The notes beneath the pieces are model-generated. The model had not been told where the DNA came from, ran no database searches, and saw only the letters and a program-made list of their open reading frames with translations. A stretch of DNA of 64,000 bases, from NCBI RefSeq assembly GCF_026616205.1, contig NZ_JANHGR010000002.1, positions 124,001-188,000 on the forward strand. Reading direction: 5' to 3'. Made by a program: the position numbers and the translations under genes. Every line of letters starts with the position of its first letter. Position 1 is the first letter of the stretch. This DNA is from Halolamina litorea (GTDB taxonomy: Archaea > Halobacteriota > Halobacteria > Halobacteriales > Haloferacaceae). Below, in pieces: positions 8,358 to 17,820 of the stretch.

Positions 8358-9785
8358 ATGGGACTCACAGAGACGCTGGCGGATTACTTCGATATCCACC
8401 GCCGCGACACCACCGTTCGGACCGAACTGCTCGCCGGGTTGACCACGTTCTTGACCATGAGTTACATCGTGGTCGTCAACCCTGCAATCCTCTCACAAGC
8501 AATCGACATCGAGGGGATCGGCGACGGCCGCCTGTACGCGATGCTTGCCGTCGTGACGATCATCTCCGCGGCCGTTGCAACGCTGGTGATGGCGTTATAC
8601 GCCGATCGCCCGTTCGCGCAGGCTCCCGGCATGGGGCTGAACGCCTTCTTTGCGTTCACCGTCGTGTTCGGAATGGGTGTCCATTGGACGACGGCGCTCG
8701 CGGCCGTCTTTGTCGAAGGGGTACTGTTCATCGTACTCACCGCTGTCGGGGCGCGTGAGTACATCATCAGGCTGTTCCCCGAACCCGTGAAGCTCGCCGT
8801 CGGCTCCGGGATCGGCCTGTTTCTCGCACTGATCGGCTTCGAGTCGATGCGCGTCGTCGCTTCTGACGCCGCGACGTTCGTCACTTTCTCGCCGGTGTTC
8901 GCGAAGGACCCGGTTGCGATCATCTCCATGATCGGCCTGCTGGGCACGCTCGCGCTCTACGCTCGAGGCGTCCGTGGCTCGATCATCATCGGTATCATCG
9001 GCACCTCGGTGGTCGGCTACGCCGCGTCGGCGATGGGCTTCACCGCGTTCGACCCCGCCAACGTCCCGCAGGGGTCGGCGATTGCGACGGACATCTACCT
9101 CACCGGCTCCACGGCGACGTACGACCTCGCAGCCTACGACATCCGACCGCTTGCAGGCGCGTTCCTCGATGGGTTCGGCAGGGTTGAGCCGTTCACGTTC
9201 GCCCTGATCGTGTTCACGTTTTTCTTCGTCGACTTCTTCGACACCGCCGGCACACTGGTCGGCGTTGGCCAGTCGGCTGGGTTCCTTGACGAGGACGGAA
9301 ATCTCCCCGACATCGACAAGCCCCTGATGGCTGACGCCATCGGCACCACCGTCGGTGGGATGCTCGGCACTTCAACGGTCACCACGTACATCGAATCCGC
9401 AAGCGGCGTCGAGGAAGGTGGCCGAACCGGCCTGACGGCGCTGACCGTCGCCGGCCTGTTCATCCTCTCGCTCGCGTTCGTTCCGCTGGCAGCCGCGATC
9501 CCGATGTACGCCTCCCACATCGCGCTCGTGGTCATCGGGATCGTGATGCTCGGCAACGCCGTCGCGGTCGCGTGGGATGACCTGACCTACGCGATTCCGG
9601 CCGGACTGACGATCATGGTCATGCCGTTTACGTTCTCCATCGCCTACGGGATCGCTGCAGGGATCATCTCCTACCCAGTAGTCAAACTCGCTGCCGGCGA
9701 ATCCGAGGACCTCCACATCGGTCAGTGGGTGCTCGCGGGCGCGTTCGTCGTCTACTTCGCGGTGCGGACCAGCGGCGTGATGTAA
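8358..9785 (+). CDS. NCS2/AzgA-type purine (guanine/hypoxanthine/adenine) permease
   Basis: A 475-residue polytopic protein with about 12-14 membrane helices. The N-terminus (LADYFDIHRRDTTVRTELLAG, then FLTMSYIVVVNPAIL) and the motifs APGMGLNAFFAF, DFFDTAGTLVGV and GTSTVTTYIESASGVEEGGRTG are hallmarks of the AzgA/PbuG branch of NCS2 transporters, which take up purine bases by proton symport. It lies 154 bp downstream of the HTH-phosphoribosyltransferase gene, linking uptake to purine control. The ATG at 8358 is preceded by CCTATACGG, too close for a normal TATA box, so a short leader is possible. Confidence 0.9.
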   Translation: MGLTETLADYFDIHRRDTTVRTELLAGLTTFLTMSYIVVVNPAILSQAIDIEGIGDGRLYAMLAVVTIISAAVATLVMALYADRPFAQAPGMGLNAFFAFTVVFGMGVHWTTALAAVFVEGVLFIVLTAVGAREYIIRLFPEPVKLAVGSGIGLFLALIGFESMRVVASDAATFVTFSPVFAKDPVAIISMIGLLGTLALYARGVRGSIIIGIIGTSVVGYAASAMGFTAFDPANVPQGSAIATDIYLTGSTATYDLAAYDIRPLAGAFLDGFGRVEPFTFALIVFTFFFVDFFDTAGTLVGVGQSAGFLDEDGNLPDIDKPLMADAIGTTVGGMLGTSTVTTYIESASGVEEGGRTGLTALTVAGLFILSLAFVPLAAAIPMYASHIALVVIGIVMLGNAVAVAWDDLTYAIPAGLTIMVMPFTFSIAYGIAAGIISYPVVKLAAGESEDLHIGQWVLAGAFVVYFAVRTSGVM

Positions 9786-9834
9786 CCTCGCTGCCGACCG
9801 CAACACCTTCGGCTATCCCCCTGCTTGCCCGACT

Positions 9835-11235
9835 ATGCAACGCAGTCTCCCACCCCGAACCTGGCTCGTTCGTGGGGTGGCGCTTCTCCTCGTCGTTTCG
9901 CTGTTAGCGCCCGCTGCGGGGGCCGCCCTCGGCGTCGGTAGCGACGAAGATGGCTCGCTCTCGGAGCTCGAAGCCGGCACGATGACCGAGCCAGCGAACG
10001 GCTCCACGGTCATCGGGATTCAGGGCTATCACTTCCAAGGGCAGGGCAACCGCAAGAAGCCCGCCCGCGTCGTCTCGACCGACGGCAACGGCTCCACCGA
10101 GTGGAGCTACACCGACGCCCTCGGCGCGACGTGGTTCTACGACGTTGATCCGCTCCCGAACGGCAATCTCCTCGTCGTCTCGACCAGCCCCGACGGCACG
10201 AAAGTGTACGAGATGGACCCCGAGAGCAAGGAACGCGTCTGGCAAGAGACGCTGTCGTTCCACGACACCCACGACATCGACGTGTACAACGAGACGCATC
10301 TCGCGATCGCGAACATGCGTAACTGGAACGACTCCTGTGACTGCTCGAACGATCGAGTGGTGCTCTACGATCGAACCGATGGCGAGGTCGACTGGGAGTG
10401 GCGATTCCGCGATCACTACCCAAACAGCACTGACGGCGGCTTCTCGGAAGACTGGACTCACGTCAACGACGTGGAGGTCATCCGGAACGGCACCGAACTG
10501 CTGCTCTCGCCCCGGAACTTCGATCAGGTGATCGCCGTCAACATCGAGTCCGGCGAGATCACGGAGCGACTGGGCACTGACGGCGACCACTCGACGCTGT
10601 ACGAACAGCACAACCCCGACTGGCTCACCACCGACGACGGTGATCCGACGATTCTCGTCGCCGACAGCGAGAACGACCGAGTGATCGAGTACACCAAGAA
10701 CGACGCTGGCGAGTGGGAGGAAGTCTGGAGTGTCGGCTCCTCGGCGTCGCTCTCGTGGCCCCGGGACGCCGACCGACTCCCCAACGGCAACACGCTCATC
10801 GTCGACTCGATGAACCACCGCGTCATCGAGGTGACGCCGCAGGGCGAGATCGTCTGGGAGTACTTCGCCACGTGGGGCCCCTACGACGCCGAGCGCGTCC
10901 AGACCGGCGACGAGTCCGGCGGGCCGACGATGCGGGACATGGGCGTGAGCGGGAACAAGGTGATCTACGGCTCGGCCGGCGGGCTCTCGGCGACGTTCTC
11001 CTCGTGGCTCGCGGCCACCGCACAGGGCACGGTCGTCGAGGCGCCTGTCCTCGAGTTCGCCGGCTTCTGGGGTCGGCTCGCACCGTGGTTCCAACCGGCG
11101 TGGATGGACTCCTGGGAGTTCGCCGGCGTCGCCGCCGCCTTCCTGGTCCTCGCTGGCTGGGGGCTCGCGGAAGTGATCCGCAACCGCGAGCGGATCGCCG
11201 ACGGCCTCGGGTCGCTCCGGGAGCGCGCGACCTGA
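9835..11235 (+). CDS. Membrane-anchored arylsulfotransferase-family beta-propeller protein
   Basis: A 466-residue protein. An N-terminal signal or anchor (residues 12-31) is followed by a beta-propeller made of repeated blades such as YDVDPLPNGNLLVVST, HDTHDIDV, WTHVNDVEVI, ADSENDRVIEY and ADRLPNGNTLIVDSMNHRVIEV, the layout of the arylsulfate sulfotransferase (ASST) family. A C-terminal hydrophobic helix (about residues 425-447) and a basic tail would anchor it with the propeller outside the cell. SCDCSND could form a disulfide. Donor and acceptor are unknown, and archaeal members are mostly untested, so sulfotransferase activity is inferred from fold. Confidence 0.8.
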   Translation: MQRSLPPRTWLVRGVALLLVVSLLAPAAGAALGVGSDEDGSLSELEAGTMTEPANGSTVIGIQGYHFQGQGNRKKPARVVSTDGNGSTEWSYTDALGATWFYDVDPLPNGNLLVVSTSPDGTKVYEMDPESKERVWQETLSFHDTHDIDVYNETHLAIANMRNWNDSCDCSNDRVVLYDRTDGEVDWEWRFRDHYPNSTDGGFSEDWTHVNDVEVIRNGTELLLSPRNFDQVIAVNIESGEITERLGTDGDHSTLYEQHNPDWLTTDDGDPTILVADSENDRVIEYTKNDAGEWEEVWSVGSSASLSWPRDADRLPNGNTLIVDSMNHRVIEVTPQGEIVWEYFATWGPYDAERVQTGDESGGPTMRDMGVSGNKVIYGSAGGLSATFSSWLAATAQGTVVEAPVLEFAGFWGRLAPWFQPAWMDSWEFAGVAAAFLVLAGWGLAEVIRNRERIADGLGSLRERAT

Positions 11236-11302
11236 TCCGAGATAGCCGGCGCCCTCGCCGCCGCCGCGGCCCTTTTGAGTAGTTGGACCCTATCCGCCCG
11301 TG

Positions 11303-11560
11303 ATGGCGACCATCACGCTCTACGAACTGCCGGGCTGTCCGTTCTGTCGAAAAGTGGTCGACAAACTGGACGAACTGGGTCTGGAGTACGACACCATCGA
11401 AGTTCCCGCCAGCCACGGCAAACGCACCGAAGTGAAGGACGTCTCGGGCCAGACCGGCGTCCCCGTGCTCGTCGACGAGGAGCACGACGTGGACGGGATG
11501 CCCGAGAGCGACGACATCATCGCCTTCCTCGAGACGACCTACGGCGAACGAGCGGCCTAA
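11303..11560 (+). CDS. Glutaredoxin-like thiol-disulfide protein
   Basis: An 85-residue thioredoxin-fold protein with the redox motif CPFC at residues 12-15 (ELPGCPFCRKVV) and the cis-Pro segment TGVPVLVDEE, as in glutaredoxins and GST N-terminal domains. It ends with the helix DDIIAFLETTYG. Haloarchaea use gamma-glutamylcysteine rather than glutathione, so the partner thiol is probably that (established for the group, inferred here). The ATG at 11303 is preferred over the overlapping GTG at 11300; CCTTTTGAG 28 nt upstream is a plausible TATA element. Confidence 0.88.
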   Translation: MATITLYELPGCPFCRKVVDKLDELGLEYDTIEVPASHGKRTEVKDVSGQTGVPVLVDEEHDVDGMPESDDIIAFLETTYGERAA

Positions 11561-11591
11561 CGCGGCCGAGAATCAGCGGTACCGGCCGGCG

Positions 11592-12572
11592 TCAGGCTTC
11601 GCCGGGTTCGGCGGCCCGCTCGCGGATCAGTTCACGAACGGCTTCCGGGTCGTTCGTGTCGGCCAACTCCTCACACGACACCAGCGCGGTACCCTTCACC
11701 GACTCCCGTTTCGCACCCTCCTCGACGAAGTAGACCGAACGGGTCCGGGTGACTTCGCCGAGCGAGGACATGATCCGGGCGCGTTTCTCCGCGCTCGGGG
11801 TGAACGCCGAGTGGCCGGTCAGTAGCTTCGCGCCGTCCCGGCCGCGGCGTTCCTCGTCCTCGGAGACGCTGTTGAACGGCGCCCGCGTCGTCGGGTGGAC
11901 GGTAAAGCCCGCCCGGGTCAGCAGGCCAACGACGTGCTCGTCGTCCGGGTCGGCCTCTGGGGCCTCGGGCGTCGGCTCGGCGTCCCGGACCGCCTCGGCG
12001 CCGTCCATCACGTCCATCGGCGCCGTGAAGGGTCGGTCGAACACTTCCTCCAGTTTGACGGCCACGTCGATGGAGGCGTTCATGCCGTCCTCGTACTTCG
12101 AGACGGTGCGGCGGGAGACGCCGAGTTCGGAGGCCAGTTTGCCCAGACTCAGGTCCTCGCGCTCGCGGGTTTCCGCCAGCAGGTCGCCGTCGATGTTGAC
12201 GTATAGCCCGCCCGGCGCCGCGTAGATCAGCGGCGGCACGTCCTCGACGAACAGGTCGAAGGCCGTGTCGGGGTGGAGCGCCGGCACGCCGTGGCGGAAG
12301 TACACCACCTCCGGCTTGAGTTCCTCGTCGCGGGTGCGCATCCCCACGACCATCGGCGTCGCCGAGAGGTACTCGCCGAGTCGGCGCATCTCCTGACCGG
12401 TCGCGGCGTCGAAGGCGTCGACGTTCCCGAGCACCTTCAGCAGGACCAGTTCCTCCCCGCGGCGAGCGGCCACGTCGAAGCTCTTGGGCCGGATCGCACA
12501 GCGCTCGCTGACGAGGAACCCCGCGTCCCGCATCATGGCCGTGACGTTCTCGATAAGCGCTGTACGGCTCAT
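11592..12572 (-). CDS. Archaeal HTH-type transcriptional regulator (Xre-like HTH with N-terminal nuclease-like domain)
   Basis: A 326-residue protein of the family commonly annotated as putative HTH-type transcriptional regulatory protein in archaea. The N-terminal ~120 residues ([19 protein letters not shown]...) resemble a restriction-endonuclease-like fold. Residues about 138-170 hold the HTH ([23 protein letters not shown]). The C-terminal half includes [16 protein letters not shown]. It is divergent from tiaS across 115 bp, with a TTTTATA box 27 nt upstream of its ATG, so it is leaderless. Regulatory targets are unknown. Confidence 0.88.
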   Translation of the reverse strand: MSRTALIENVTAMMRDAGFLVSERCAIRPKSFDVAARRGEELVLLKVLGNVDAFDAATGQEMRRLGEYLSATPMVVGMRTRDEELKPEVVYFRHGVPALHPDTAFDLFVEDVPPLIYAAPGGLYVNIDGDLLAETREREDLSLGKLASELGVSRRTVSKYEDGMNASIDVAVKLEEVFDRPFTAPMDVMDGAEAVRDAEPTPEAPEADPDDEHVVGLLTRAGFTVHPTTRAPFNSVSEDEERRGRDGAKLLTGHSAFTPSAEKRARIMSSLGEVTRTRSVYFVEEGAKRESVKGTALVSCEELADTNDPEAVRELIRERAAEPGEA

Positions 12573-12595
12573 ACTCCGGGGTAGACGATTCCCAG

Positions 12596-12602
12596 TATAA
12601 AA
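12596..12602 (-). promoter_or_regulatory. TATA box of the HTH regulator gene
   Basis: TATAAAA on the plus strand reads TTTTATA on the minus strand. It is centred 27 nt upstream of the ATG of the HTH regulator (start 12572), the spacing expected for leaderless haloarchaeal transcripts. tiaS on the other strand starts 86 nt away, so the box might also serve tiaS with a leader. Confidence 0.65.
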
Positions 12603-12687
12603 CCGTTGTGCAAAACTACTTTCCGACTGTCACGTCCCGCCGCGCCGACGCGAAACCCCCTTGCACGGCGGCCTCCTCCCGCCGAAC

Positions 12688-13983
12688 GTGACCGTCATCG
12701 GCGTCGACGACACCGACTCCCGCGAGCGCGGGATGTGCACGACCTACCTCGCGGCCCGCGTCGCCGAGCGGATCGAGGCCGCCGGCGGGACCGTCGCCGA
12801 GCGCCTGCTGGTCCGCCTCAACCCCGCCGTCGAGCGGAAGACGCGGGGGAACGCCGCGCTCGCCATCCACACCGACCTCGACGCCGACGCCGCCGCCGAC
12901 ATCGTCCGTGACGAACTCGAACCGCTCGCGGAGACCGACGACCCGCGAACCTCGCCCGGTCTCGTCGTCGCCGACTGCGACCCCGAGGCGGTGCCCGATC
13001 CAGTCGCCGAGTTCGCTCGGGAGGCCGTCCGGTCGTTCCACGACCTCGACCACGCGCTCGCGCTGGCCGACGACGCCGGCTTCACGACGGAGGGCTGGGC
13101 CGGCGGCCACGGCCGGATCGGCGCTCTCGCGGCCGTCGGCGCCGCTCGCGCCTTCCCCGAGTGGACCTACGAACTGATCGTTTACCGCCGGCTCGAGCGC
13201 TGTGGCACCCCCCGGGAGGTCGACGAACCGAGCCTGTTCGACGCCGCCGAGGCCGCCTATCCCGAGGCGTGGGACACCGTCGACCGCGGGGAGGGGGAGG
13301 CGGTCTGTGTCCCCAGCGCGCCCGGACCGATCCTCTACGGTATCCGCGGCGACGATCCCGACGCGCTCCGGGAGGTTGCGGCGGGAACCGACTCGGAGGC
13401 GGTCGAGCGAACCGCGCTGTTCCGAACCAACCAGGGAACCGATGCTCACCTCCGCGACGCCGACACCGACGACCTCGGCGACCTCCGTGACGGCCGCGCG
13501 TACCGCGTCGACTGCGTCGTCGATGGCGAACCCGAGACCCGCCGCGGCGGCCACGTCTTCGTCCCGATCCGGGCCGTCGACGGCGGCGAGCCGTCGGGGT
13601 CGACCGTCGACGCGGCGGCCTTCGAGCCGACCAAACGCTTCCGGGATCGCGTGCGAGCGCTCCGCGCGGGCGACGAACTCACCGTCTGTGGGGAGGTAAG
13701 CGACGGCAGCCTCAAACTGGAGAAGTTCGCGGTCAGGACGCTGAACCGCGTCGAGGAGCGCAACCCCCGCTGTCCCGACTGCGGGAACAGCATGGGTTCG
13801 GCCGGTCGGAACCAAGGGTACCGCTGCCGGGACTGCGGGACCAGCGCCCCCGGAAAAGTCGAGGCCGAGGTCGGGCGCGACCTCGAACCGGGCTGGTACG
13901 AGGTGCCGCCGTGTGCCCGCCGGCACATCGCCAAGCCGCTGGTCCGGGGCGGCTTCGACGGACCGACGCATACCGAGCGGTAG
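12688..13983 (+). CDS. tiaS: tRNA(Ile2) 2-agmatinylcytidine synthetase
   Basis: A 431-residue enzyme. It modifies C34 of tRNA-Ile2 with agmatine so that the anticodon reads AUA only. The GTG at 12688 is chosen because the product then begins MTVIGVDDTDSRERG, the canonical TiaS kinase-domain start; an in-frame extension to 12661 adds no family sequence. Other family features are VRLNPAVERKTRGNAA, GWAGGHGRIGALAA, an OB-fold region near residues 285-355 and a C-terminal zinc ribbon (CPDCGN...YRCRDCG). It lies divergent from the HTH regulator gene. Confidence 0.93.
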   Translation: MTVIGVDDTDSRERGMCTTYLAARVAERIEAAGGTVAERLLVRLNPAVERKTRGNAALAIHTDLDADAAADIVRDELEPLAETDDPRTSPGLVVADCDPEAVPDPVAEFAREAVRSFHDLDHALALADDAGFTTEGWAGGHGRIGALAAVGAARAFPEWTYELIVYRRLERCGTPREVDEPSLFDAAEAAYPEAWDTVDRGEGEAVCVPSAPGPILYGIRGDDPDALREVAAGTDSEAVERTALFRTNQGTDAHLRDADTDDLGDLRDGRAYRVDCVVDGEPETRRGGHVFVPIRAVDGGEPSGSTVDAAAFEPTKRFRDRVRALRAGDELTVCGEVSDGSLKLEKFAVRTLNRVEERNPRCPDCGNSMGSAGRNQGYRCRDCGTSAPGKVEAEVGRDLEPGWYEVPPCARRHIAKPLVRGGFDGPTHTER

Positions 13984-14054
13984 CGCCCGTTACGGGCCCA
14001 ATCGGCCGAAATATTGCCCCACAGTTATGTATCCGATGGCTAACGTCTCCAGTA

Positions 14055-15005
14055 GTGATACGTTCGGGGCGCGGCCAGTCCGCCGTCATCGGCGCCGTAC
14101 TTCTCGTGGACGTCGTGGCCGTGATGGCGGGCACGGTCATGGTCTACGGCGGCACCCTCGGGAGTGCGCTCGCAGAGCCAGCTCAGGTCAGCCTCGAGGC
14201 CGAACAGGCCGCGGGCGCCAGCCAGTACGAGTCCAGCGCGGCGCTCCGTATCTCCCACGAGGGTGGCCCGGCGGTGGCTCCGGCCGACCTCGCTGTCGTC
14301 GTCGACGGGGAACGCGTCGCCAACCGCTCGAACCTCACGCTCAGCTACTCGGCATCGACGTTCGGCGTCGGCGAACACCTCGTCGTCGAGCAGACCAGCC
14401 CGGCCGGCCTGACCGGCGGCGAAGAGGTACTGTTGTTGCAGGACACCGGCGACTCGGCGTTCCGGCTTCGCTCCTTCACCGTCGAAGGCGGGGGACCGGG
14501 AGCCGGGCCCTCGGTGTTCGGCTTCGAGGCGTCGGTGGTCGGCGAGTCGCCGGCCGACCCGTGGGCGGCAGCGAGTACGTGGCCCGACGGCACCACCGAG
14601 GTGCGGGCGGACCCCGCTCGAAGCGGGGAGCGAGCGCTGTACCTCTCGACTGCCAGCGATAGCTGTGACAACGACGGCTGTGACGTTTCGACGGCGACTG
14701 CGACGGTCCGGGTGAACCTCACGGGCGTCGCGGAGATCCGTGTCGACTACTACGACCAGAACGACGCCCAGATTCGCGTCGACGGGACGAGTCGGACCGG
14801 CGGCTACGGTGACTCCTTCGCCGGCGGTCGGGAGGCGTGGAACACCATTTCGATCGACACGTCGAGCGATACGGGCATCGTCGACCTCACGTTAGCCAAC
14901 CGAGAGCAGACCCGGGACTCCGGCAGTGCACAGGTCTACTTCGACGACATCCGGTTCTACGACGCCGATGGCGATCGGATCGCCGCCGAGGACGTGCTCC
15001 CTTAG
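14055..15005 (+). CDS. Type IV pilin-like secreted protein with large extracellular domain
   Basis: A 316-residue protein. The GTG at 14055 gives a short basic leader and hydrophobic helix ([20 protein letters not shown]), the class III signal of archaeal pilins processed by PibD; AVIG...L resembles the usual SPVIG core. The roughly 285 exported residues are Ser/Gly/Asp-rich with beta-rich segments, a CDNDGCD cluster and a C-terminal jelly-roll-like part ([19 protein letters not shown]). It is much longer than typical pilins, so it may be a minor pilin with an adhesive domain. An AT-rich GAAATATT about 48 nt upstream may be the TATA element. Confidence 0.7.
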   Translation: MIRSGRGQSAVIGAVLLVDVVAVMAGTVMVYGGTLGSALAEPAQVSLEAEQAAGASQYESSAALRISHEGGPAVAPADLAVVVDGERVANRSNLTLSYSASTFGVGEHLVVEQTSPAGLTGGEEVLLLQDTGDSAFRLRSFTVEGGGPGAGPSVFGFEASVVGESPADPWAAASTWPDGTTEVRADPARSGERALYLSTASDSCDNDGCDVSTATATVRVNLTGVAEIRVDYYDQNDAQIRVDGTSRTGGYGDSFAGGREAWNTISIDTSSDTGIVDLTLANREQTRDSGSAQVYFDDIRFYDADGDRIAAEDVLP

Positions 15006-15511
15006 ATCCGGTCGATCGCGGTTTCGAGCACGCCCGGGTCGTGGACCGTCTCCCGCCCTTCGTACCCCGACACCGTCAGGAACGCGGCCTCGGCGGCGTC
15101 GGTGCCGGCATCGAGGTCGCCAGTCGTCGCCTCGCGGTCGACGGCGAAGAACACCACCGCGTGGGTGCGCTCCCCGCCGGTCGCCAGCCGCGTGCCGGCG
15201 ACTTCGAGGTCGGCGGCGGCGACGGCCAGCCCCGTCTCCTCTTCGAGTTCCCGCGCGGCGGCCTCGGGCAGGGGTTCGTCGTACTCGGCGTGCCCGCCCG
15301 GGAGCGCCCACGCACCCTCCGATGGCGGCTGGCCGCGTCGGATGCAACAGACCGTCCCGTTCTCCACCACCGCGACCGAAGCGCCCGGGACGGCGTTGCG
15401 CCAGAGCACCCGCTCACAGTCGGGGCAGTAGGCGCGTCGGCGGCCGTCGATCTCGCGGTGTTCGACCGCGGCGCCACAGAGCGGGCAGTAGTCGGCGTCG
15501 ACGGCGATCAC
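15002..15511 (-). CDS. NUDIX hydrolase with N-terminal zinc ribbon
   Basis: A 169-residue protein. CPLCG...YCPDC near residues 9-32 form a zinc ribbon like that of NADH pyrophosphatase and related enzymes. A full NUDIX box follows ([20 protein letters not shown] and then ETGL, about residues 72-95), with all Glu ligands kept. It hydrolyses some nucleoside diphosphate-X compound. The start is a GTG at 15511. It overlaps the pilin-like gene by 4 bp in convergent orientation. Confidence 0.9.
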   Translation of the reverse strand: MIAVDADYCPLCGAAVEHREIDGRRRAYCPDCERVLWRNAVPGASVAVVENGTVCCIRRGQPPSEGAWALPGGHAEYDEPLPEAAARELEEETGLAVAAADLEVAGTRLATGGERTHAVVFFAVDREATTGDLDAGTDAAEAAFLTVSGYEGRETVHDPGVLETAIDRI

Positions 15512-15617
15512 GGTCGAGGGTTCGGGGGCGCGCGGAAAACGGTTCGGTCCTACTCCGCCGCCGACGGGTGGGACACCGAACGCTCGCAGTTCGGACCGTC
15601 CGACGGCGGAACGTCGG

Positions 15618-16697
15618 TCATCCCTTGAGGCCGCTTCCGGTCAGCGGGACGACGACGTCCTCGTCAGCGTCGATTTCGCCACGCTCGCGCAGTTCCGCGA
15701 GCGCCGCGGGCGCGACTGCACACGTGGGTTCGGTGTAGAACCCCGCCCGGTGGAGTCGGTCGAGTTCCTCAGCGACCGGTTCCTCCCCGAGTGCGATGGC
15801 ATCGCCGCCGGTCGCGTCGATGGCGTCGAGGATCGCCTCCTGCTGGACGGGATCGCGGATCTGGATGCCGTCGGCCACGTCGTTCGATCCGGCGGCGTCG
15901 CCGTGGAGTTCGGCGGCGATCGGCGCGTAGCCGGCGGCTTGCGCGCCGTAGAGCCGGGGGATCTCGTCGATCCAGCCGGCCTCGGCGAGCGCGCGGAACC
16001 CGCGGTAGGCGCCGAGGAACAGCGTGCCGTGCCCCAGCGGCGTCACGACGGCGTCGGGTGCCTCCCAGTCCCGTTGGAGGGCGATCTCGTAGGCGACCGT
16101 CGCCGTCCCGGCGAAGAAGGCGGGGTTCCACGCGTGGGAGGCGTACCACGCGCTTCCACCGACGGCCTCCTCGACGCAGGCGTCGGTCACGTCCCCCCGG
16201 CTCCCCTCGACGCGGATCGGCGTCGCGCCGGCGGCCTCGATCGCCTCGATCTTGCTCGCTTTGACGCTGGCCGGGACGTAGATCTCGGCGTCGATACCGG
16301 CCCGGGCGGCGTAGGTGGCGATCGCCGCGCCCGCGTTGCCCGAGGAGTCCTCGACGACTTTCCCGACGCCGAGTTCGACCGCTCGCGAGAGTGTCGTCGT
16401 CGCGCCGCGGTCCTTGAAGCTCCCGGTGGGGAACACGTACTCCAGTTTGAACTGGGCGTCCCACTCCGGAGCGTCCTCCAGCGGCGTCATCCCTTCGCCG
16501 AGGCTGACGTGCTGCTCGACGGGCAGGAACTCTGCGAAGGCCCACAGCCCCTCGCGCGTGTCGAAGCTCGCGGGCTCCGGCGCGGGACCCTCGGGGAGCG
16601 GCTGCCGGGCGAACTCCAGGGGGTAGCCACACTCACAGCGCCAGCGGTCGGCGTACTCGGCGCCGCAGTCCGGACAGACGAGAGCGGTCGCAGTCAT
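15618..16697 (-). CDS. thrC: Threonine synthase (PLP-dependent beta family)
   Basis: A 359-residue fold-type II PLP enzyme that would convert O-phosphohomoserine to threonine. The N-terminal metal-ribbon-like [20 protein letters not shown] is usual in archaeal threonine synthases. The PLP lysine is K95 in [10 protein letters not shown]. The phosphate-binding loop region includes [17 protein letters not shown], and the C-terminus has [11 protein letters not shown]. Related PLP enzymes such as cysteate or diaminopropionate synthases cannot be excluded by sequence alone. It has a 106-bp gap before the divergent lipoprotein gene. Confidence 0.82.
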   Translation of the reverse strand: MTATALVCPDCGAEYADRWRCECGYPLEFARQPLPEGPAPEPASFDTREGLWAFAEFLPVEQHVSLGEGMTPLEDAPEWDAQFKLEYVFPTGSFKDRGATTTLSRAVELGVGKVVEDSSGNAGAAIATYAARAGIDAEIYVPASVKASKIEAIEAAGATPIRVEGSRGDVTDACVEEAVGGSAWYASHAWNPAFFAGTATVAYEIALQRDWEAPDAVVTPLGHGTLFLGAYRGFRALAEAGWIDEIPRLYGAQAAGYAPIAAELHGDAAGSNDVADGIQIRDPVQQEAILDAIDATGGDAIALGEEPVAEELDRLHRAGFYTEPTCAVAPAALAELRERGEIDADEDVVVPLTGSGLKG

Positions 16698-16803
16698 GGT
16701 TCCCGGGTTGGGCGCCGGTGGCCAGTAGCTGTCGGTCGGTCAGCCAGCATGATCTCTGTCTAACTAGGGCGGAATTTATGGGAGATAGCGAGGAACGATC
16801 GAT

Positions 16804-17820
16804 GTGGAACACACGAGACGCCGACTGCTCGGTAGTGTGGCTGCGGCCGTATCGCTCGCTGGCTGTGCTGGGAACGATCCGACGACGGAGACGACTCCTG
16901 ACGCGTCGACGGCTACTGAGACGCCGACGGACTCCCCGACGCAGTCGCCCACAGCTACGGAAGCTGCCACCGAGACCCAGCAGCCGACCGAAACCGAGAC
17001 CGAGGAACCCACCGAGACGCCGGATGACCCGTCCGTCAGACTCTGGCCCAACGCCGTCACGACGGTCTTCTCCGGCGACGTGGAAGCTGAGGCCGTGACA
17101 GATGCGCTCGGCCGGGAGCCCCAGTCGTCGAAGCACTACGGCGGCCAACGGGAGGGGGAGACGGTGACGTACTTCGTCTCGATGACCTCGTCGTTCTCGG
17201 TTTCGGACGCCGAAGACGCCTTCGAGGGGAGTGACCTCTCCGTCGAGACGCTCTACCGTGGTGTCGGTCCCGACTATCTCGCCGAGTACGAGTCGGCTAT
17301 CGGGGAGCAGGCCGCCGCGCTCGCAGACGTGGAGCCGTCGTCGGTCACGCTCTCTACGGGTCGCTTGGGCCGTCACCAGTACCTCGACATCGCGGCACCC
17401 ACCGACACCTCGGCGCTCGTCCCGGTGCTCCCGGACGCGGAGATCAACCGTGCCGGGGACGGCGAGAACTCCCGTGTCGTTGGTCCGGATGGGTTCTCGA
17501 CCGGCGAGGGGCTCACAATCACCGCCCAGTCCGGCCTCTGGCTCGACCTCTCGCTCGACGACTCGGGGATCGAGCAGTTCGCCGACGCCGTCGCCGACGC
17601 GAGCAGCGCGGAACTGAGAGGTGATTTCTTCCGCTTCACCGTCGACGGCGACGACTTCGATACGTTCGGGATATCTCAGCGGTTTGAGGCGTCCGTCGAG
17701 GACGGGGAGTGGAACGGGGAGTTCGGGTTCAGGCTCGCCGAAGGCACGGCCGAGAAGACCCGCATCCGCGAACTCACCGGACTCCCACCGGTGCCGTTCG
17801 ACTGTGAACCCCTCGACTGA
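16804..17820 (+). CDS. Tat-exported lipoprotein, function unknown
   Basis: A 338-residue protein. The signal TRRRLLGSVAAAVSLAGC has twin arginines at residues 5-7 and a lipobox Cys at 21, so it should be folded inside, exported by Tat and lipid-anchored. A Thr/Glu/Pro-rich stalk (residues 24-72) follows, then a globular domain with two related halves (VSDAEDAFEGSDLSVETLYRG and the segment around DSGIEQFADAVADAS). No known family is recognised. The GTG at 16804 is 27 nt after TTTATG (16775-16780), a leaderless arrangement; an overlapping ATG at 16802 is out of frame. Confidence 0.82.
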   Translation: MEHTRRRLLGSVAAAVSLAGCAGNDPTTETTPDASTATETPTDSPTQSPTATEAATETQQPTETETEEPTETPDDPSVRLWPNAVTTVFSGDVEAEAVTDALGREPQSSKHYGGQREGETVTYFVSMTSSFSVSDAEDAFEGSDLSVETLYRGVGPDYLAEYESAIGEQAAALADVEPSSVTLSTGRLGRHQYLDIAAPTDTSALVPVLPDAEINRAGDGENSRVVGPDGFSTGEGLTITAQSGLWLDLSLDDSGIEQFADAVADASSAELRGDFFRFTVDGDDFDTFGISQRFEASVEDGEWNGEFGFRLAEGTAEKTRIRELTGLPPVPFDCEPLD

